Shown: piece after piece, positions 1-14,600 of the stretch
Layout: the number at the start of each line of letters is the position of its first letter
Position numbering within the stretch: position 1 is the first letter of the stretch
NCBI RefSeq assembly: GCF_030867145.1
Contig: NC_134420.1
Span: 9,567,323-9,631,322, forward strand
DNA from: Opisthocomus hoazin
Taxonomy: Eukaryota > Chordata > Aves > Opisthocomiformes > Opisthocomidae
Length of the DNA stretch: 64,000 bases
Direction: 5' to 3'
Program-made: the position numbers and the translations under genes
Notes under the pieces: generated by a model
Told to the model about the DNA's origin: nothing
The model's input: only the letters and a program-made list of their open reading frames with translations
Database searches by the model: none

Positions 1-3000
1 TTCCTACCCTTTATCCAGGCTGCATGTATTTAGTCGTTTTCATTTCTCCTGCTGTCCTCCTCTGAGCTCCCGCCAACAGCGTCTTCCAGAATAGAAGCAC
101 TCCGAGTTGAACTAAATATTCCATAAACAATTGCATTTGGCAGTCTCTAAATGTAAGGACACACAACCAATGACTAAATCACCTTGAACAACTGAGTGAG
201 AGTCCAAAGCCATAAAATTGTCAAATCAGGATAGGGAACTTTGGATGACTCTGCAAGATCAACTTCACAGGAAGCCCTCAAGTAATGATGTCTTCAAAAA
301 AATTCCCTGGTCTGCTTTATGGTCCTTGTCTTGAGGAATGTGCCATTAAGTACATATTTGCAGTGATTTTTATGTACAAAGTATTTTATAAGCATTCTGT
401 CACTACGACATTAGGAAGATACCGGTAAGTGCATATTATCCTTACAATCTTCTAACATATTCTTGAGACATAGCTTAATTATTGTTCCAAGATACTGAAG
501 TTCATGTGAAGGCAACTTTTTACCCAATTAAATAACTTGTTGTTGAGCAACTCAGCTTCAAACGTTAGAACATCACTGTGTTACACAGTTACAATAGTTT
601 GCATGTCATCATAACCTGCTTCAAAGAAACAGCTTCCACAGCCTTTCACTGCTAGAAACGCATGGCTCTCATCCATGAACAAGGCAAGGTCAGTCCTCAA
701 ACAAGAACATACTAGAAATTATACTCCATCTACATAACTCATAATTTTATAAGCTCAGGTTGGAAGACTTCAAGTCTAGTCATCTGAAGATGGTGAATGT
801 GGTAATGTATCTCTTCAAAATCTGGGAGCCAAAACATTGGGTTTACATCCAGTCAGTAAAGACAGTTATCTAGATGCTCATTTTTTTTAAACTCTATCAG
901 CTTTATGACTAGACATTGATAATGGTGTGTTTGTGTAAGGTGCCAAAACTGACACAGAGCTACACTATCACTCCCTGAACTCAGACTGTGACTTTCCTTT
1001 CATAGCAGAAGAGACAGGGAAATTCACTGGAACTTCAGAGCGCTCATCAGCCCCAAGGAAAAAGGCAAAAGACAGATGCTGGTCCTGCAACATGCAGTGC
1101 AGCACCTGTGTGCAACACACGGATAAGTTTTAACTCCTTTTTTAATCCCTGGAAGGTTTCAGATTTAGAGTGAGCCCTGATGCTTTCTGGGCCCTTGCCC
1201 AAAGTGTGTGCTAGGACCGCTCTAACAGCACAGTCCCTTTGGTGCCACTGGAACATTCACCATGCCTGGGAGAAGGGTGATGGCCGCAGAATTAACGCAA
1301 CTACTATATGACATGCAGGAGCTCTCAATGCCTGAGCAAGAAACATCTGGGCATCTTTCAAAATGGGCAGGGCAACCAGCAGATCTAAAGGATCATGAAT
1401 ACACAATAGGAAGGAGACATCTAAGCGAAGCATCTGCATCTACCTGCTAAGCCTGCACCTTCACAGAGCAGAAGGGGCACATAACGTGCATGTCCCAGGC
1501 CAAGCCCAAATATATGTACTGGAACTACATTCTTACAGGATGGCTTCCGTCTTTACATAAAGCTGCTCTTTGCATTTGCCCCCAACTTCTGTGCTTTTTC
1601 TCCTCCCTCTGTATTTGTTCGTGTTAACAAAAGAGAAAGATGCACTCCAGTTTAGTCTTTCTTAGGTAACTGAAAGGAGCTATACAACACATAACATTTG
1701 CAGATAATTTTCATGCCAAAGACACAATGTTGCTCTAATTACCTGGCACGCATTTAACGGGGGAAAGGGAAAGAAGGGAGCCTTAGCCCTCCTCCGCTCT
1801 CCGCAGCCTTTAACACTGGCTGCTGTGGCACATGGCTCTCCCTCACCGCATGCAGTCCTGGACTCTCGGCTGTTCTCCGACTTTTCCCACTGTGAACTGG
1901 GGTCACTTTCTTTCTTGATTACGGCCAGAAAAAATAGGTAGCATGAAGTATGCAAGGTATCAGGCCCTATGACTGCTGACAAATCCCTAAGTACTTATGT
2001 CGAGTATGTTGGAAGCATATTCCTAGAGATACTGTTCGTGTTTATAAAGTCTTTTGGGGTAAATGTTGCTCAATGGAAAAGCAGCATAGAAATTTAACAA
2101 CAGCCACGCTGCAAAATGTAAAAACAAAACAAAAAAGTAATTCTCCCACAGGAACTGAAAGGCATTTCATACATGTCCAATGAGACATTAAAAATAATTA
2201 TGTGGAAGAGTAATAGCTCCCTTGGTTGTTTTAATATATTTTTGTCCACAAACAAGAAACGTTCTCTAAACTGCTGCCTTGGCTTGGCTTGAAAGGTCTC
2301 TCAAACAAAAGCCCTTCAAGTGACCCTTAGATTATTAAAGCTCAGTAACAATGAATGTGGATCTCAGTTCAAACAAAGACTGTAAAAATAAAAAAAGACA
2401 GAAGTTTCGCTCTTGAAAGTGTGTATGCCTTGATAAACTGGAAACACGCAGAACGTATTTTTGATCAATAGTCATACCTTCTCTGAACAAACCCCAAATC
2501 TTTTGTCTAACATTTTCGAAACAGCCTCACTTCTAGTACAAATGGAAAGGTTGGATGCTGTGTCCGAATGTAAACTTCCCAGAGTTCATTCAAAGCGCAG
2601 TTCAGATCACCAAGAATTTTTTTTTTTTTATTCTGTTCTTAATGATTTTTCCTCCAAAACCTGCTAAATGTCATTAGTATCATTGGAAATGCTTGTGGCA
2701 AACAAAAAATGCCAGCAATGCCAAATTACAAAGCTTAAACACTCTGATCTGTGTCTCCCATGAGAAAGCTACAAAGGTTGAGATGTTCAATGACAGACAT
2801 TAATGTCAGATGCCAAAGCAGGAAAAGCAAACATAGGGGTGGGGAGAGATATATAGGCCCTATACAATATCTTGTTTTGAAAGTCATATGTCATTTAAAT
2901 GGCCTTTATAACTGAAGAAGTTCATTAAGAATATGTTTTTGTGTTGTTTGCAGGCAGAGAATACTCTGCTGCCAGTTGACAGAGTCAGTTATGCACTTGC

Positions 3001-3929
3001 GAACTGGAGGCACAACTTTTTGGCATCTGCTTTGTTGCTGTGATCACCAACGGCTGTGCACAGCGCTCCCTCTAGGCACAGGCCAAAAAAGATGTTGTCA
3101 AAGGAAGTGGACCGTACAAAATGTCAAAATGACCACAGTTGCTCCATCTCCTGTGTGTCTACCAGACTTGCTCTTGCAGCCAGCAGAAGACCTGCAGAAG
3201 CAGGGACTGTAGCTATAGCTGCGAGAAGGGGACAATCTCCCCAAAAGGACAGTGGTCCTTTGTCCTTTCCACCTAGCTTACCAGACAGCTCACCAGTCCC
3301 TCACCAGTTGCTCTGGCTTTCCGTGTGTGCCCTGGTCTTTCTTTTCCCTGCCACGCTCCTTCCTTTAGAAGAAGCAGCCCAGCTCTCCCATCTCTGCGGC
3401 ACGCCCATCAAATTTGTATCATGAGCTCCATTTGCTATTACCAACACAGTGGCATTAAGCAGGCACAAGTGTTTAACCGCTTCTTAGCTGGGTAGACCAC
3501 GTCATACTAAAACTCTCGCTGATGTTTTCATTATGGAAGTTCACCACCGCGGGGAGTACTGGTAGAGCTGAACAGGTGGATAAAAATGCAGCACATTTTC
3601 CAAAAAGATACCTTCTTTACATTAACAAGGGCAGCCAATGCATGTGTAGAAATGATTTTCTCATTTACCATGGCCAATCAACCTTGTCTCTCCTTTGCCA
3701 AATTTCTGAACAGAAAGCGCAAATGAGGTTGATATTTGTAATAGAGAAAGTATGGACAAAACCGTGCATCTGCTTTAACAGCCTGGAAGCTGTAACATCA
3801 CTTCTCTACACGGGGATGCTTAATGACTGGAACTGGATTAGTATCCTTGCTGACCAAAGCTTTCTATTCAATTTATTTCTGCTCAGCGCAGTAAATTAGC
3901 TACCTTTGCGTTATGCCTGGTTCCTGCCC

Positions 3930-4100
3930 AAGGGGTTAGGGATATGTTTATTCTGCATAACCACGGCAACAAAGTCGGCAATTAGCATCAAGTTTGTCTA
4001 TTCCTGTGAACAGGAATTAGCCTGTAAACTCTCTTTACCAGACACCAAGCAGCCAGCAGTGTGATGATGATGCATTTAATGTTGTGATGCATTTAGTACC
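3930..4100. promoter_or_regulatory. Candidate regulatory element with ETS palindrome and direct repeats
   Basis: An 18-bp perfect palindrome ATTCCTGTGAACAGGAAT (4000-4017) carries two head-to-head ETS-type GGAA cores. It is preceded by AACCACGG (RUNX-like) and ACAAAG (SOX/TCF-like) and followed by two copies of GATGCATTTA (4069-4078 and 4086-4095). Regulatory role is inferred from motif density only. Confidence 0.3.
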
Positions 4101-7100
4101 GTCAAGACTGGATTTGAATACAGTAATAATAAAAGACACTATAACCTTCCAATCTACCTCTATTTTACTCTCTCTCATGTTTCAAGACATTTGTATTTTC
4201 TCTCAGATTTAGTGAGCATCTCTGTTTCTTGCCTTAACAATCAACTCTCTGCTCTCACACTGCAGAGAGTAATGCACTAAAGCTCACCTGTAGCATGTGG
4301 TGATTACACAGCTCGACAGAAGTATAGCTTCTTTTAGCACATTTCACACAATGCATTAAATGAAACACAGGACAAAAATTAATAGGTATACACAGGAGGA
4401 AGATGTTTCTGAATGAGATCTGGAAATGAAGATAAATGATAAGAAGACATCTAATTTGCCAAATAGATAAATAGTTGATAATTTCATTACTGATGTTCTG
4501 CAAAGCGCTGATTTACTTTTCTGAGCATTCACAATCCTTAAACACAGGAATCTCCTCTCTGTTGTGTTTATACAGTGCTTAGAACTGTATGGCACTGCTC
4601 TGCCACCGGGGTTCCCAGGGGCCTCAGCAGTACAAATAAAGAACAATAGCAGATGAAAAGTGATCATTAGAAAATCTTAGTTCTTAACACCTGATAATAA
4701 GAAACTAGGGACTGGGTTTCCACACAATTCTTCTCAGAGTTACTGATCATTTTTGCCAGCTGTATCATTTTTATAGGTCGTACAACTCTACTTACTCTAA
4801 AGCTGGATAGATGATGATAGTGTTGATGGCCTCCTATAGTTATCTTTTTATTATTGTTCTTCCTATATAACATTATGGTCAGAAAAGAAACCCTAATCAT
4901 GTGTCTCTGCAAACACCAAGGTCACACAATGACCTGCAGCATGTTACAAAATGCTGGTCGTAATTGTAGAATGAGTTAGGAAAAGGAAGACGAATTTGAG
5001 ACAAACTGGATCTAGTGAATATTTATGAATTTAAGAGTTGTGTCCTTTTTCTCATAAAGATGGACAATCAGTTAATGTTGATGGCAGCTGTGCTCACAAA
5101 GAGGAAAACTAAATACCTTTATTTGTTAAAAATGACATGGCAATACATGCCAGAAGACCCCATTCTGGTATTCATTTGTATCTGTCAACAAAAAAGCCCA
5201 AACAGAAGAATGATATCTCTTCAAGGAAATGGCAAACTAGGGCTTTTCATTTCAAAATTCTGTGCTTTATTAATACTTTAGGTGTACTTAGTCATTTATC
5301 ATTTTTGATCTTCTGCATAAAGTAAAGCTACCGAACACCTGAAACAATGCTAAGGTAAGGAGAAAAACATTTTGCACTAATACCATAACCTTTTAAGAAG
5401 TCAGCAAAGTCTCAAAGATACTGCTGTTTCTCCCACAAAGATAGCAACATTTGGGTGATGCATCGAACGCAAAGCGAAAGAAGAGTGACATCAACGGAAC
5501 AGCATCATGATAGCAAAAATTCTGTGAAGCCAACATAAACTAGGCAGAACTAGCTGTGCCATGCTTTGCTTGTAAAATATGTAAAGAAATAAATCCACTG
5601 TTATTTTTAAAAACAAAGTATGAATAAACTGTCAGAAAAGTACTAACATGCTTAAAGTATCATTTCATACACATATTTAGTTTAATCCAAGCAGTGATCA
5701 AGTCTTGGAAAAGAAAGCAAAAATATTTTATCTTGGTTCCAGCAAAGCATTTGAAGGCAGGTTCCCTTAGGAAACAAGGCTTATGTGATTGCCCTGCCAG
5801 ACCATCTGTCTCAGACAACTGCTCAACCTCAGACCTGTTTCAACTGAATTCTGTAGAGAGATGACACTGCCAGCAATGCTAAGCTTGCAAAAACTTCAAG
5901 AAACTGGCAGCACAACCGAAGCAAAGGGCCCTAAACTGGTGCCCCCACTATAGAAGCACTGCCGTGTGAGCTCAGCAGTTATTTGCACAGTTTGGCTCCC
6001 CTCTGGCCAGTTACAACTCAGAACTAACTACAATACGTGCTACCATTGCCCAGGTGTTCTCTGGGAAGAAGTAAGCGAAGCAAAGGTAGTGGGAGGGGAG
6101 GGAATCGCAGGGGAGATGGAGGGAGCAGGGTTGAGGCGTGGGCAAAGAGCTCCAAGGCAAGGATTCAAATCCAGGCAGCTAGGATTCATTAGTTCCGCTG
6201 TCATAGAACAACTTTTTACTCAGTTCAGCCAAGAAACTAGTAAAATGAGTTGTTTGCATAGCTCAGTTGATATTGGTCTTGCAAAATCTTTATTTGCTGG
6301 CATTTCAGATCCTGCTTCCAACCACGGAGGCTTGTACAGGTGGAAGATTTGACCTATGTTCAGCAAGCTGAACTGAACATTTACATTGATAGGGGAAGGA
6401 AAAGATGCATAATGGCATTGATCTAGAGGTGCAACAAACATCAGGTTGCTTTAAATACTCCAGAGCTTGTATCCTTCCAAAGGGGGATATCTTCTGCTTC
6501 GTTTCATCTGCACCATTGTCTCCTATAAACCAACCTTTTATTCTGCTTGGGAATAGTAGAACGTGTGAGTAAGGACAGAGTTTACTATATGTTGAATTAG
6601 TTGGGATTGATTTAACCATTTAGGCTTTTACTTGTGCTTAAGGAAACGTGCTGAACTTTGAAGAAGTTGTTTGATGCCATTTTTTCTATGCAGGATGTAA
6701 ACCGATTCTCTTTCATTTCCTATAAAGGACCCCATAAAAAGTTGTCCTGTGACGCACACAAAAGGAAGCCAGAAAAAAAAATCTCAGCTGACAGAAACCA
6801 CCCCAGACAGACGTATTTGTGAGCTATATATCAATTCCTTGCTCTGTGAAAAACTGACTAGAAGATATAGAATTGCCCAGGTCACTCTACAATACTTAGT
6901 CTTACAAGCAAACTTTCAGTCTTCTCATTATCATTTTTCAGTTTTTCAACTGAAGACCTGTGATACCAGTTCCGTCATTATAGTGTCCTCCATTCCTGAA
7001 TGCCATTAAGCATGCAATGACACCCAAAATCAGCTTTAGTTTTGCTCTAGGTAGAGCAGAGAGCCAGCCATTAACAGGGGACTTGACAAAGGTAGAAGTG

Positions 7101-10100
7101 GAAGTATCACCAAAGGACTGAGTTCTAGCGTCTGTCAGATCAGTAGCTGTCACTTAAAACTCCAGTTGTTATTTCTAACAAAATCATCCCTAAAGAAGAT
7201 GTTTGGACTGTTCTTTGGTGTCTTGCTAGCTCTGGGGTGGGACTAGTAGCACTTGGGACTAAACCTTCTTGACAAAAAAAGTTCCCATCCCAGTGGCTGT
7301 GTCTACACTGTCTGGAGGTATGTGCTGCAGCTTGTCCTGAAGATCCGGCCCTGAGTTACTCACGTGGCTTCCACTGGGCCTCTGGCGGTTTCTTATTAAT
7401 TGTAATTGAAGATGTGGGAGCAGAAGAGAATGAAAAAGACTGGTATGTGCCTAGGTTGCACTCCGAGAATAAATGAGCAAAGCACACTGCAGAGAGGAAA
7501 AGGGTCTTCATCATTCAGTTCAGATGTAACTTGTGGCATCTTTGTAGAAAGAAAAGCAGCAGGATTTGCCCACAGAGCAGTTTTAGTAGGCAGTTTCATC
7601 ATTTGTGTTGCATCATTCTGCAGGGGTAAGAGGAAAGATAAGATGCAGGAGCCAGAAAGGACCATGCAAACTCACCGGTGGAATGGACCTGGGTATCTCA
7701 CAGTACAGCCAAAAGTCTTTGCTGAAGAGACAGTAGAGTTGTTTCAGGAATGTGGAGGGGGGCAAAGAGGTTTGGGAGGAAGTTAAAGATGGTTGTGGAA
7801 GATGGCTGCACTCACTTTCCTGCCATCATCTCCTGTCCAGGGTATGTCAGACGTACCTCGTCTCTGTTCTCTAGGTGCCACCTAATGGGTTGTGTAAGAA
7901 AAAAAGACAAAAAATAAGGTGGTCATGGAGGTGAGGAGTGAGCTTGCACACCAGAGAATCCATGGCTGCTTTTCTGGTAGTTAAAGCTGGATGCAATTTT
8001 TTTCCCATCGGTGGCCTCTCATCTGGACAGACACATTCACAGAGCCATAACTTGTACCCGAGAGAGCTGTATGCCCAAGAAAGCCCAGACCATTTTTTGT
8101 TGGCTCCATTCATCTGGCACTTGTGTTCTTAGATTTCCTACTGTCCAGACAAGGACTCTGACAGGGCTAAACAACTCCACAGCCAGCAAATAAACCCAGA
8201 GCGTACCAGTGTCTCTTACATCAGCATCTCATACGATGCACCATTGACTCCCCATACTTTCACAACAGGTCCAAGAAGAGACATCAGCTATGTGAATGCC
8301 CCATATAAGCTAAAGAATCTCTTGCTTAGAAAGCAAGGAGGATTACACAGGTGTGCGCTTCAGCAGCAGACTTACCTCTCTTCAGCAGCATCTAGGGCTG
8401 CATAAAAGGGGGGTTACAAGGCAAGCACACACTCATTTGAAACATTACCTTCACTGAACCAGCCTTGCACGAATCGTAAGTCAGAATTGCTCAGCACTGA
8501 CGTGCATTTAATGTTTCTTCATTCCTTCTCTTCAGCAGATGACAAAGAGAGCCCAATTTTTGCTGTGCTTCACAAAAGGAATGCTGCCACGGCTCTCTGC
8601 ACAGCAACTGCAACTCGAGGTTCCTGAGACCTAACCTGGTTCTGGCACAAATCCTTCCATGAGTCTGCCACTGGCCTTCAGTACCTTGTTTCTTCTACTG
8701 ATGCAAATTAGTATGTGAGTGACAGTGGTGGAGCTAGCACAGTCCACAGCACAGATCATCCTGCAGCTCTCTGGATCATCTGTGATAGTATCAGGTAACT
8801 TCTTTAGAAATTAAGCTTTACTTGAACTCGAGTGACTAATTCGTTAAAACCAGAAACTTTCCTGTGGGTTTTAAAAATTTAATTATATTCCACCCTCAAA
8901 TTTTCCTAGTGCTACTCATTGAAAATACACAGCTGCACTGATGAAGCTGTCAGTGGAAGGAAGCTAGAGGTTTTGGCAGCTGCATAGAGGGGAAGAGGTG
9001 AGACCCTGGACTCATGCGAAGGCGTTGGAGACAGTTTAGGTTTGGAGATCTCTGGAGTCTGCTGACATTTTTGGCGATCTGAAGAAAACTAATTTCATCC
9101 CCACCCTTTTGTGAAAAAGATGGAGGTGACTAGGTTACTAGGCAGTAGGTCTTAGCCCCAGCTCTTTCAGTGACGTATCGTGTGACCACAGAGCTCAGTT
9201 CCTACCTCCACCTGTAGAAGGAAGAGGTGCACTTTCTAAGGTGAGCATCTAGATCTGGGACAGTTTGGGAGGAGAGTTCTTTGTTCTATGAAACAGACAT
9301 GCCTGAGCCCAAAAGCACTTCAGGCATGTGCTGGTGTTCCCAGTGTGGATTTTAAGTCAAGAGCATCGCATACACAGTTCTGAGCTAGAGATCTTCTCAG
9401 TAAAGACGATGCTCATCACGCAAGTCACTCTGAAGCAGCTACTTATAGCAAAAGAACAGCCTTCCCGGTATCTATTTTCCTCTGCATGCCACAGAAATAT
9501 GTTCTCCCTCTTTGAAGCAAGGTCCACCTTTTTCTGAATTTAAACAGCCCCTATCACAGGTGAAGGAGGCAGCACTGTGGCATTTCTTTTCAATTGATAT
9601 TTTAGTCACTTAAAATTTAACAGAGAAAAGTAAAACCCAGAAGAGCTACCAATATCCACTATATAAATTCCTGGGATTGGGAAATACCATAGGAAAAAAA
9701 CCCCCACCACCTTCAAAACAAGGCTGCCTTAATAAAATGGGACCTTGTTGTATAAGAGATGCCATTTCACTACAGTGGGTGAAAGTGCTATATAAGAATC
9801 AGCTAGTACTAATTCTTACTGCTGTTTGAGCTGCCTACACTACACATTGGAAAAAGATTTCTTTCCCAGCCATGCAGTACAGCAAGACACTTTTGACATA
9901 GAAAAGCCGGCTTTCAAAGCACGACTTTACAGGAAGAAGTTCAATACCAAAGTTGCATAGCATTATACTGTCACTGACATTAGTATCGGCCTTGCAGAGC
10001 ACTGCGGTTGATATGACCATTTTATTGCTGAAATATGCTCACTTTTAAAATACATGAACAATGTATATTCATAGAGTTTCCTGTATTCAGAGCTTCTCAT

Positions 10101-11653
10101 CCACCCCTACCTAAGAGGAAGTTCTGCAGTTCACATTGCAGTATGCAATAATACAAGTCTTACAAGATATTGTACAATCCAGATTGGATTGTGGGACAAA
10201 ATAAAGACACATTATGGAGTGGAAGAGATTCACAGCATCTCCAAGAGATACCAATGGGTAAAACAGAGAATGGCTCTCACAAAGGAGTGGTTATGGAAGT
10301 GGGGAGGAGCTGCCTGCACAGACCCTCCAGAGGGAGGAAAGTTCCACATTTCGCAAACCTGAGCTACCAACTGCTCAGTAGCATGGGGGTGACAATCTAC
10401 CTCTCACAACAGCAGGTCCGTCTAGGAAAAAGTATTTTCTCTAAGAGCTCACCACTCCCACTTACAGCTTCTGCAGTTGAGAAAGTCTTACTAACTCTAG
10501 TTCTGGAGCCGTCTGTCTTACGCACTCTTACATGCTGCACAGGTGTAGATGAACTGGTGATATCTAAGGTGCTGTTTAATCAGGACCCACTGCTCCAGCA
10601 GATACAAAAGAAAAACAGTACACGTGCTCTCACTGACACTGTGAAATCCCCTCTTTCCTGCTCTGCAGAACTGGCCGCTCAAGCTCTCCTTGATGTGGTA
10701 ATGTAATAGCAGACCAAAAAGAAACGTGTAGCTTTCAGCAGTGTACATCAATGAGGGAACCAAAACAGGTTTATCAAAGAAAAACGTGACTCTGACCCAT
10801 CTTTGGAACCAAATCAAAGAGTATCTAATGGCAGCAGCAGGTCTCCAGGACGAAAACAAAGCCAAATTAGTTTAAAATAGATCCAAACAAGAATACTTGG
10901 GTTTTTTTGCTGTGGTCATTGCCAGCCAGATTATGATTGGTTACAAATGTTAAGGGCTCTTGAGTTGCTTGAGTCCTTAATCCATCAAATTGGTCATCAC
11001 TATGTGCCAAGCAATGACCTCAGTCAAAAGCCATAAATCATTGCTCAAGAACCAAGCCTGCAAGCTCCCTCAAGTATCACTGCTCTCAGCACTTGTGAAT
11101 GGGGAAGGCAGGCTGCCCAGGATTTTGGATTAGCTGATTTACATGGAGGAAGACAAAAGACCTCTCAACTCCACCAAATTTTGCATTAACAGAAGCTGGC
11201 ATGGAGCATGTGAATAAAAAATGACAGAGTGTGTACTTTGCATGTGGGTTAAGAGCTGAAAGGTCTGCTTCCTTACAGTGTGGTCCCACTAAGATTTAAA
11301 GCAGCATGTAAGAAATTAAAGTCAATCCTCTCTTTGCTAATCCTTTTCAGGGCACCGCAAGCCACCTCTCAGCTACTACACTTTGTAAAGAATGCCTAAG
11401 CCACGTGCTGTTTACCAAAGATGATTGCAAATTCTTGTAAAACTCATCCTCCATTCAGAAACAGAGAAATCACTAGCTATATTCTATTTGGCACATGTAC
11501 CAAAAATGATGAAGCCTTTTTTTAAGCATGAAAGTTCATTTTTATGTAAATAAAGCAGGTGTTCACCTACAAAGCATTTTTCAGTAGAAACTGAATTATA
11601 AAGTCACCTTAAAAAACAGTTGTTATAAGGATTTTGAGGAGCCAAGAGAATGT

Positions 11654-11667
11654 GGGGGGGGGGGGGG
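11654..11667. repeat. G14 homopolymer
   Basis: Fourteen consecutive G on the plus strand in otherwise AT-rich DNA; length is likely variable and prone to assembly error. Confidence 0.85.
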
Positions 11668-14600
11668 TGTGAAAGGAACATTTAAACCAGTGGAGAACAA
11701 GTGTGGTCACATTTTTCACCACAGAGCACTTTATAGCAAACTGTGTTTCCTGTGGTAGGACACCTTTCATGAAGCCTTCCACCATCTCTATTCCAGTGAC
11801 TGTTAGTCTTGTTTTGCCAACATTTACCTGTTTGTGTGTAAACATATATATATATGAAAGAGATAAATATATTCAAGTGACACTAAGAAACAGAATTATG
11901 AATTACAGTAAAAACACACACTGAGGTGCTGCACAGTTAAATATAAATATTTCCAAGGCAGTTTGGAACTGAAGACTGTGTCTGCATTAATGATAACCTG
12001 CAAAAAATCTAAATTCTGCAAGCTTTTTCCACATCCCAAATTAGGTTGCAGCCATTACAGAAGAGGCCAGTCATATTATTCATTCAAATTTAAATACAAG
12101 AGTCGGTCCTTACAGGAACAGACTGTATTTTGTCAATGAAATCCTACCTCTTACAGTCTGAAGTATTATCTTAAATGATAATTCATCAGAATGAAAAGCA
12201 TTAGCAAAGTAAGCATTTGGGGGTTTTTTAGTTTGCTTACAATTTTATTTTAAAAATAAATAACTGCTTTTGGCAGTTAATTCCTTAACTTTTAAAATTC
12301 CATTACATTTATTCAAAATTGCCTTCTATGCTGAAGGGACTTCAAGCAATGAGGATAGACTTGCTCCTTTCTGTTTGAGTTTCAAGAACTCCCGAGGAAT
12401 AAAACCCTACACAGTAGGGATGAAGTGACATGGCTTTCATGGCAGGATGCTCCCTCTCACAAACCATGGGAAGACAGAACCACTCTGCACCCACTACAGT
12501 CCCTCAGACCACGAGATCCTTGTTCCAGTAACGTTGGGGAATTTTGCCACGAGGCCACATCTAGTCACAACTGCACCCTCCTGCTACAAAAGCCATCATG
12601 ACTGGAGACAGCTTTTTCACCACAGGCTCACACGCTTTTTTCCGTACACCTGCCCCACCAGCTTTTTCAAACTTGTGTGCCTCCTGACACTTAGGAAAGT
12701 GAGGAGTGCAGTCCTGTTGTGTGTGGGAATCATGGCATAAAGTAATCCCATTCCCTGCCATTTACAGTGGAGCTACAGTCAGCAACACGTTGGACATCCA
12801 CTGGCTGTAGAAAGCCTGGGTTTTGACCTGAGTGGCTCAACATAGAAGGCAATTTACAACATGCAACTGTCAATGCAACATGGCTTCTTTTTTGGCAGAG
12901 AAGGTAAAAATAGCAGAGAAACAACAGCTCTGTTCGTTTTATGAAAGCCTGGCAGTTTTCCAGTAGAGACTTAAGTACTTTTTGTACTTTGGGGGGAAAA
13001 AAAATGATGGGATGTTGTCCAAGACTGGTCATACGAACCTGAGAAATACGGAGTAAGAGGCTGGGCTGAAGCAGCCAAAGTGGTACCACCAAGCTGCAGC
13101 CCCATTAATTAACGCTCTGCGGTATGTAGCTGTAAGAACGACCCCGATAATTGTTGAATACAAGCAGATAACTTCTACAGAGCAGTTACGCTTTTCTTAC
13201 TGAGGTATATTTATCCAAGAGGTACCTTGCACATTTCCCCCCATCTCACAGGGCAGTAAATTAGTTCTAATTGCAAAGGTATGTAATAAAAGCTGTGCTC
13301 AGCCTTCTGCAGCATTTGAAGATTTATTTTACAGTTTTAGGTTTTCTCTGGATGTCTAAAATTGGGAGGAGAGGAACATGAGAGAAAATGCAGGTTTTAT
13401 AGATCTATAAAATTCTCTTACTTTAGATAAATAAGTGTTTCTCTGCAACTTAAACAAAGTAACCAAAAACTACAGTTCCGTGGCTGACAGTGCAGTGCAC
13501 TAGAATATAGATTTCTTTCTTTGTTTGCAGTTCTTCTTTTAATTTGGAAAAAATGAAAATTTTATTAGTTTAAAGGGAAAAAAAATATGACAGGTACAAT
13601 GAAGTATTTTAACATGCCCTAACTCTTGTTTTATGAATCATTTAGAAAAAAGAACCGATAGCAGACACAGAGCAAAATTCTACAGCTCCATTGACAACAG
13701 TGGCTGGTGCAAACAGCAGCAAGTGCTTGAACATGAGCTAGGAGAGTCACTGGGTGCAACCCTAAAGCAGAAAGAGCCCCAGGATTGTGGATCCGTATTC
13801 TATGCCACATATCATCAGCTGGATGTCACCTTTAGTCACTGTGTGGCAGTCATGCTCTAAATTCTCTTTTGCAAGTATTCATTTTCTTTGTCTCTTTGGG
13901 CTGCTACACCTTGCTGATCCTCTGTCCTTGCTACAAGCGAACCTCCACATCAACATCAGTCAGGGAACATCAGCTACCCACATTGGCTACTCACTCCTTT
14001 CAGAGCCAGATTGTTCCGGTAGTTGTAAACTTGACAAAGAGCCTGTGGATTTAATCCTGAATCAAAGCTATTGTGCTGGTCAAAGAAAACAATGTTTATG
14101 TCAGACTCTGCAGAATACAACTTGCACGTACTGTGCAGATGGTGGACACTTCACTTAACAGGTATTTCATTTAGCAACAAGCTGCCTGTTTCTCTTGAGG
14201 GACCTAACATACAGAGGAAATACTGCTTTCTTGTTTCTCAGTAAGTGCCAGAAAGCAACCATTTCCTCTGACCAAAACCCAGTGCCTACATGCATGACAA
14301 CAGATATGCAGTCTTGCAAAAGAAATAAACAAACAAAAAGCAGTCACCTAACTCGAGGCCAAACAAAAGAAGAAAAGACAGAAGAAGGTTTTTGGACTGG
14401 CTAGTTCTTCCAGGAATGCAGCTGTGCATTCCAGCAGGCAGCAAGAATGTGGGTTTTTCCATTTATGCCCATCACAAGCTTTGATAGATTCTGGGCAAAA
14501 GCATTCACCCCCCATGTATATGGCTCAACTAGATACTGTTTCACAAAATAACACTACTTTGTATGAAAGAATGGAAATTAAACAAAGATTCGTTAAAAGT

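Noticed and set aside
3056-3424. 122-codon plus-strand frame
   Set aside because: Composition is unremarkable, no domain, overlapping another frame; consistent with chance.
13633-14158. Two overlapping plus-strand frames of 75 and 123 codons
   Set aside because: No recognisable protein and no splice signals linking them; they overlap in different frames, as chance frames do.
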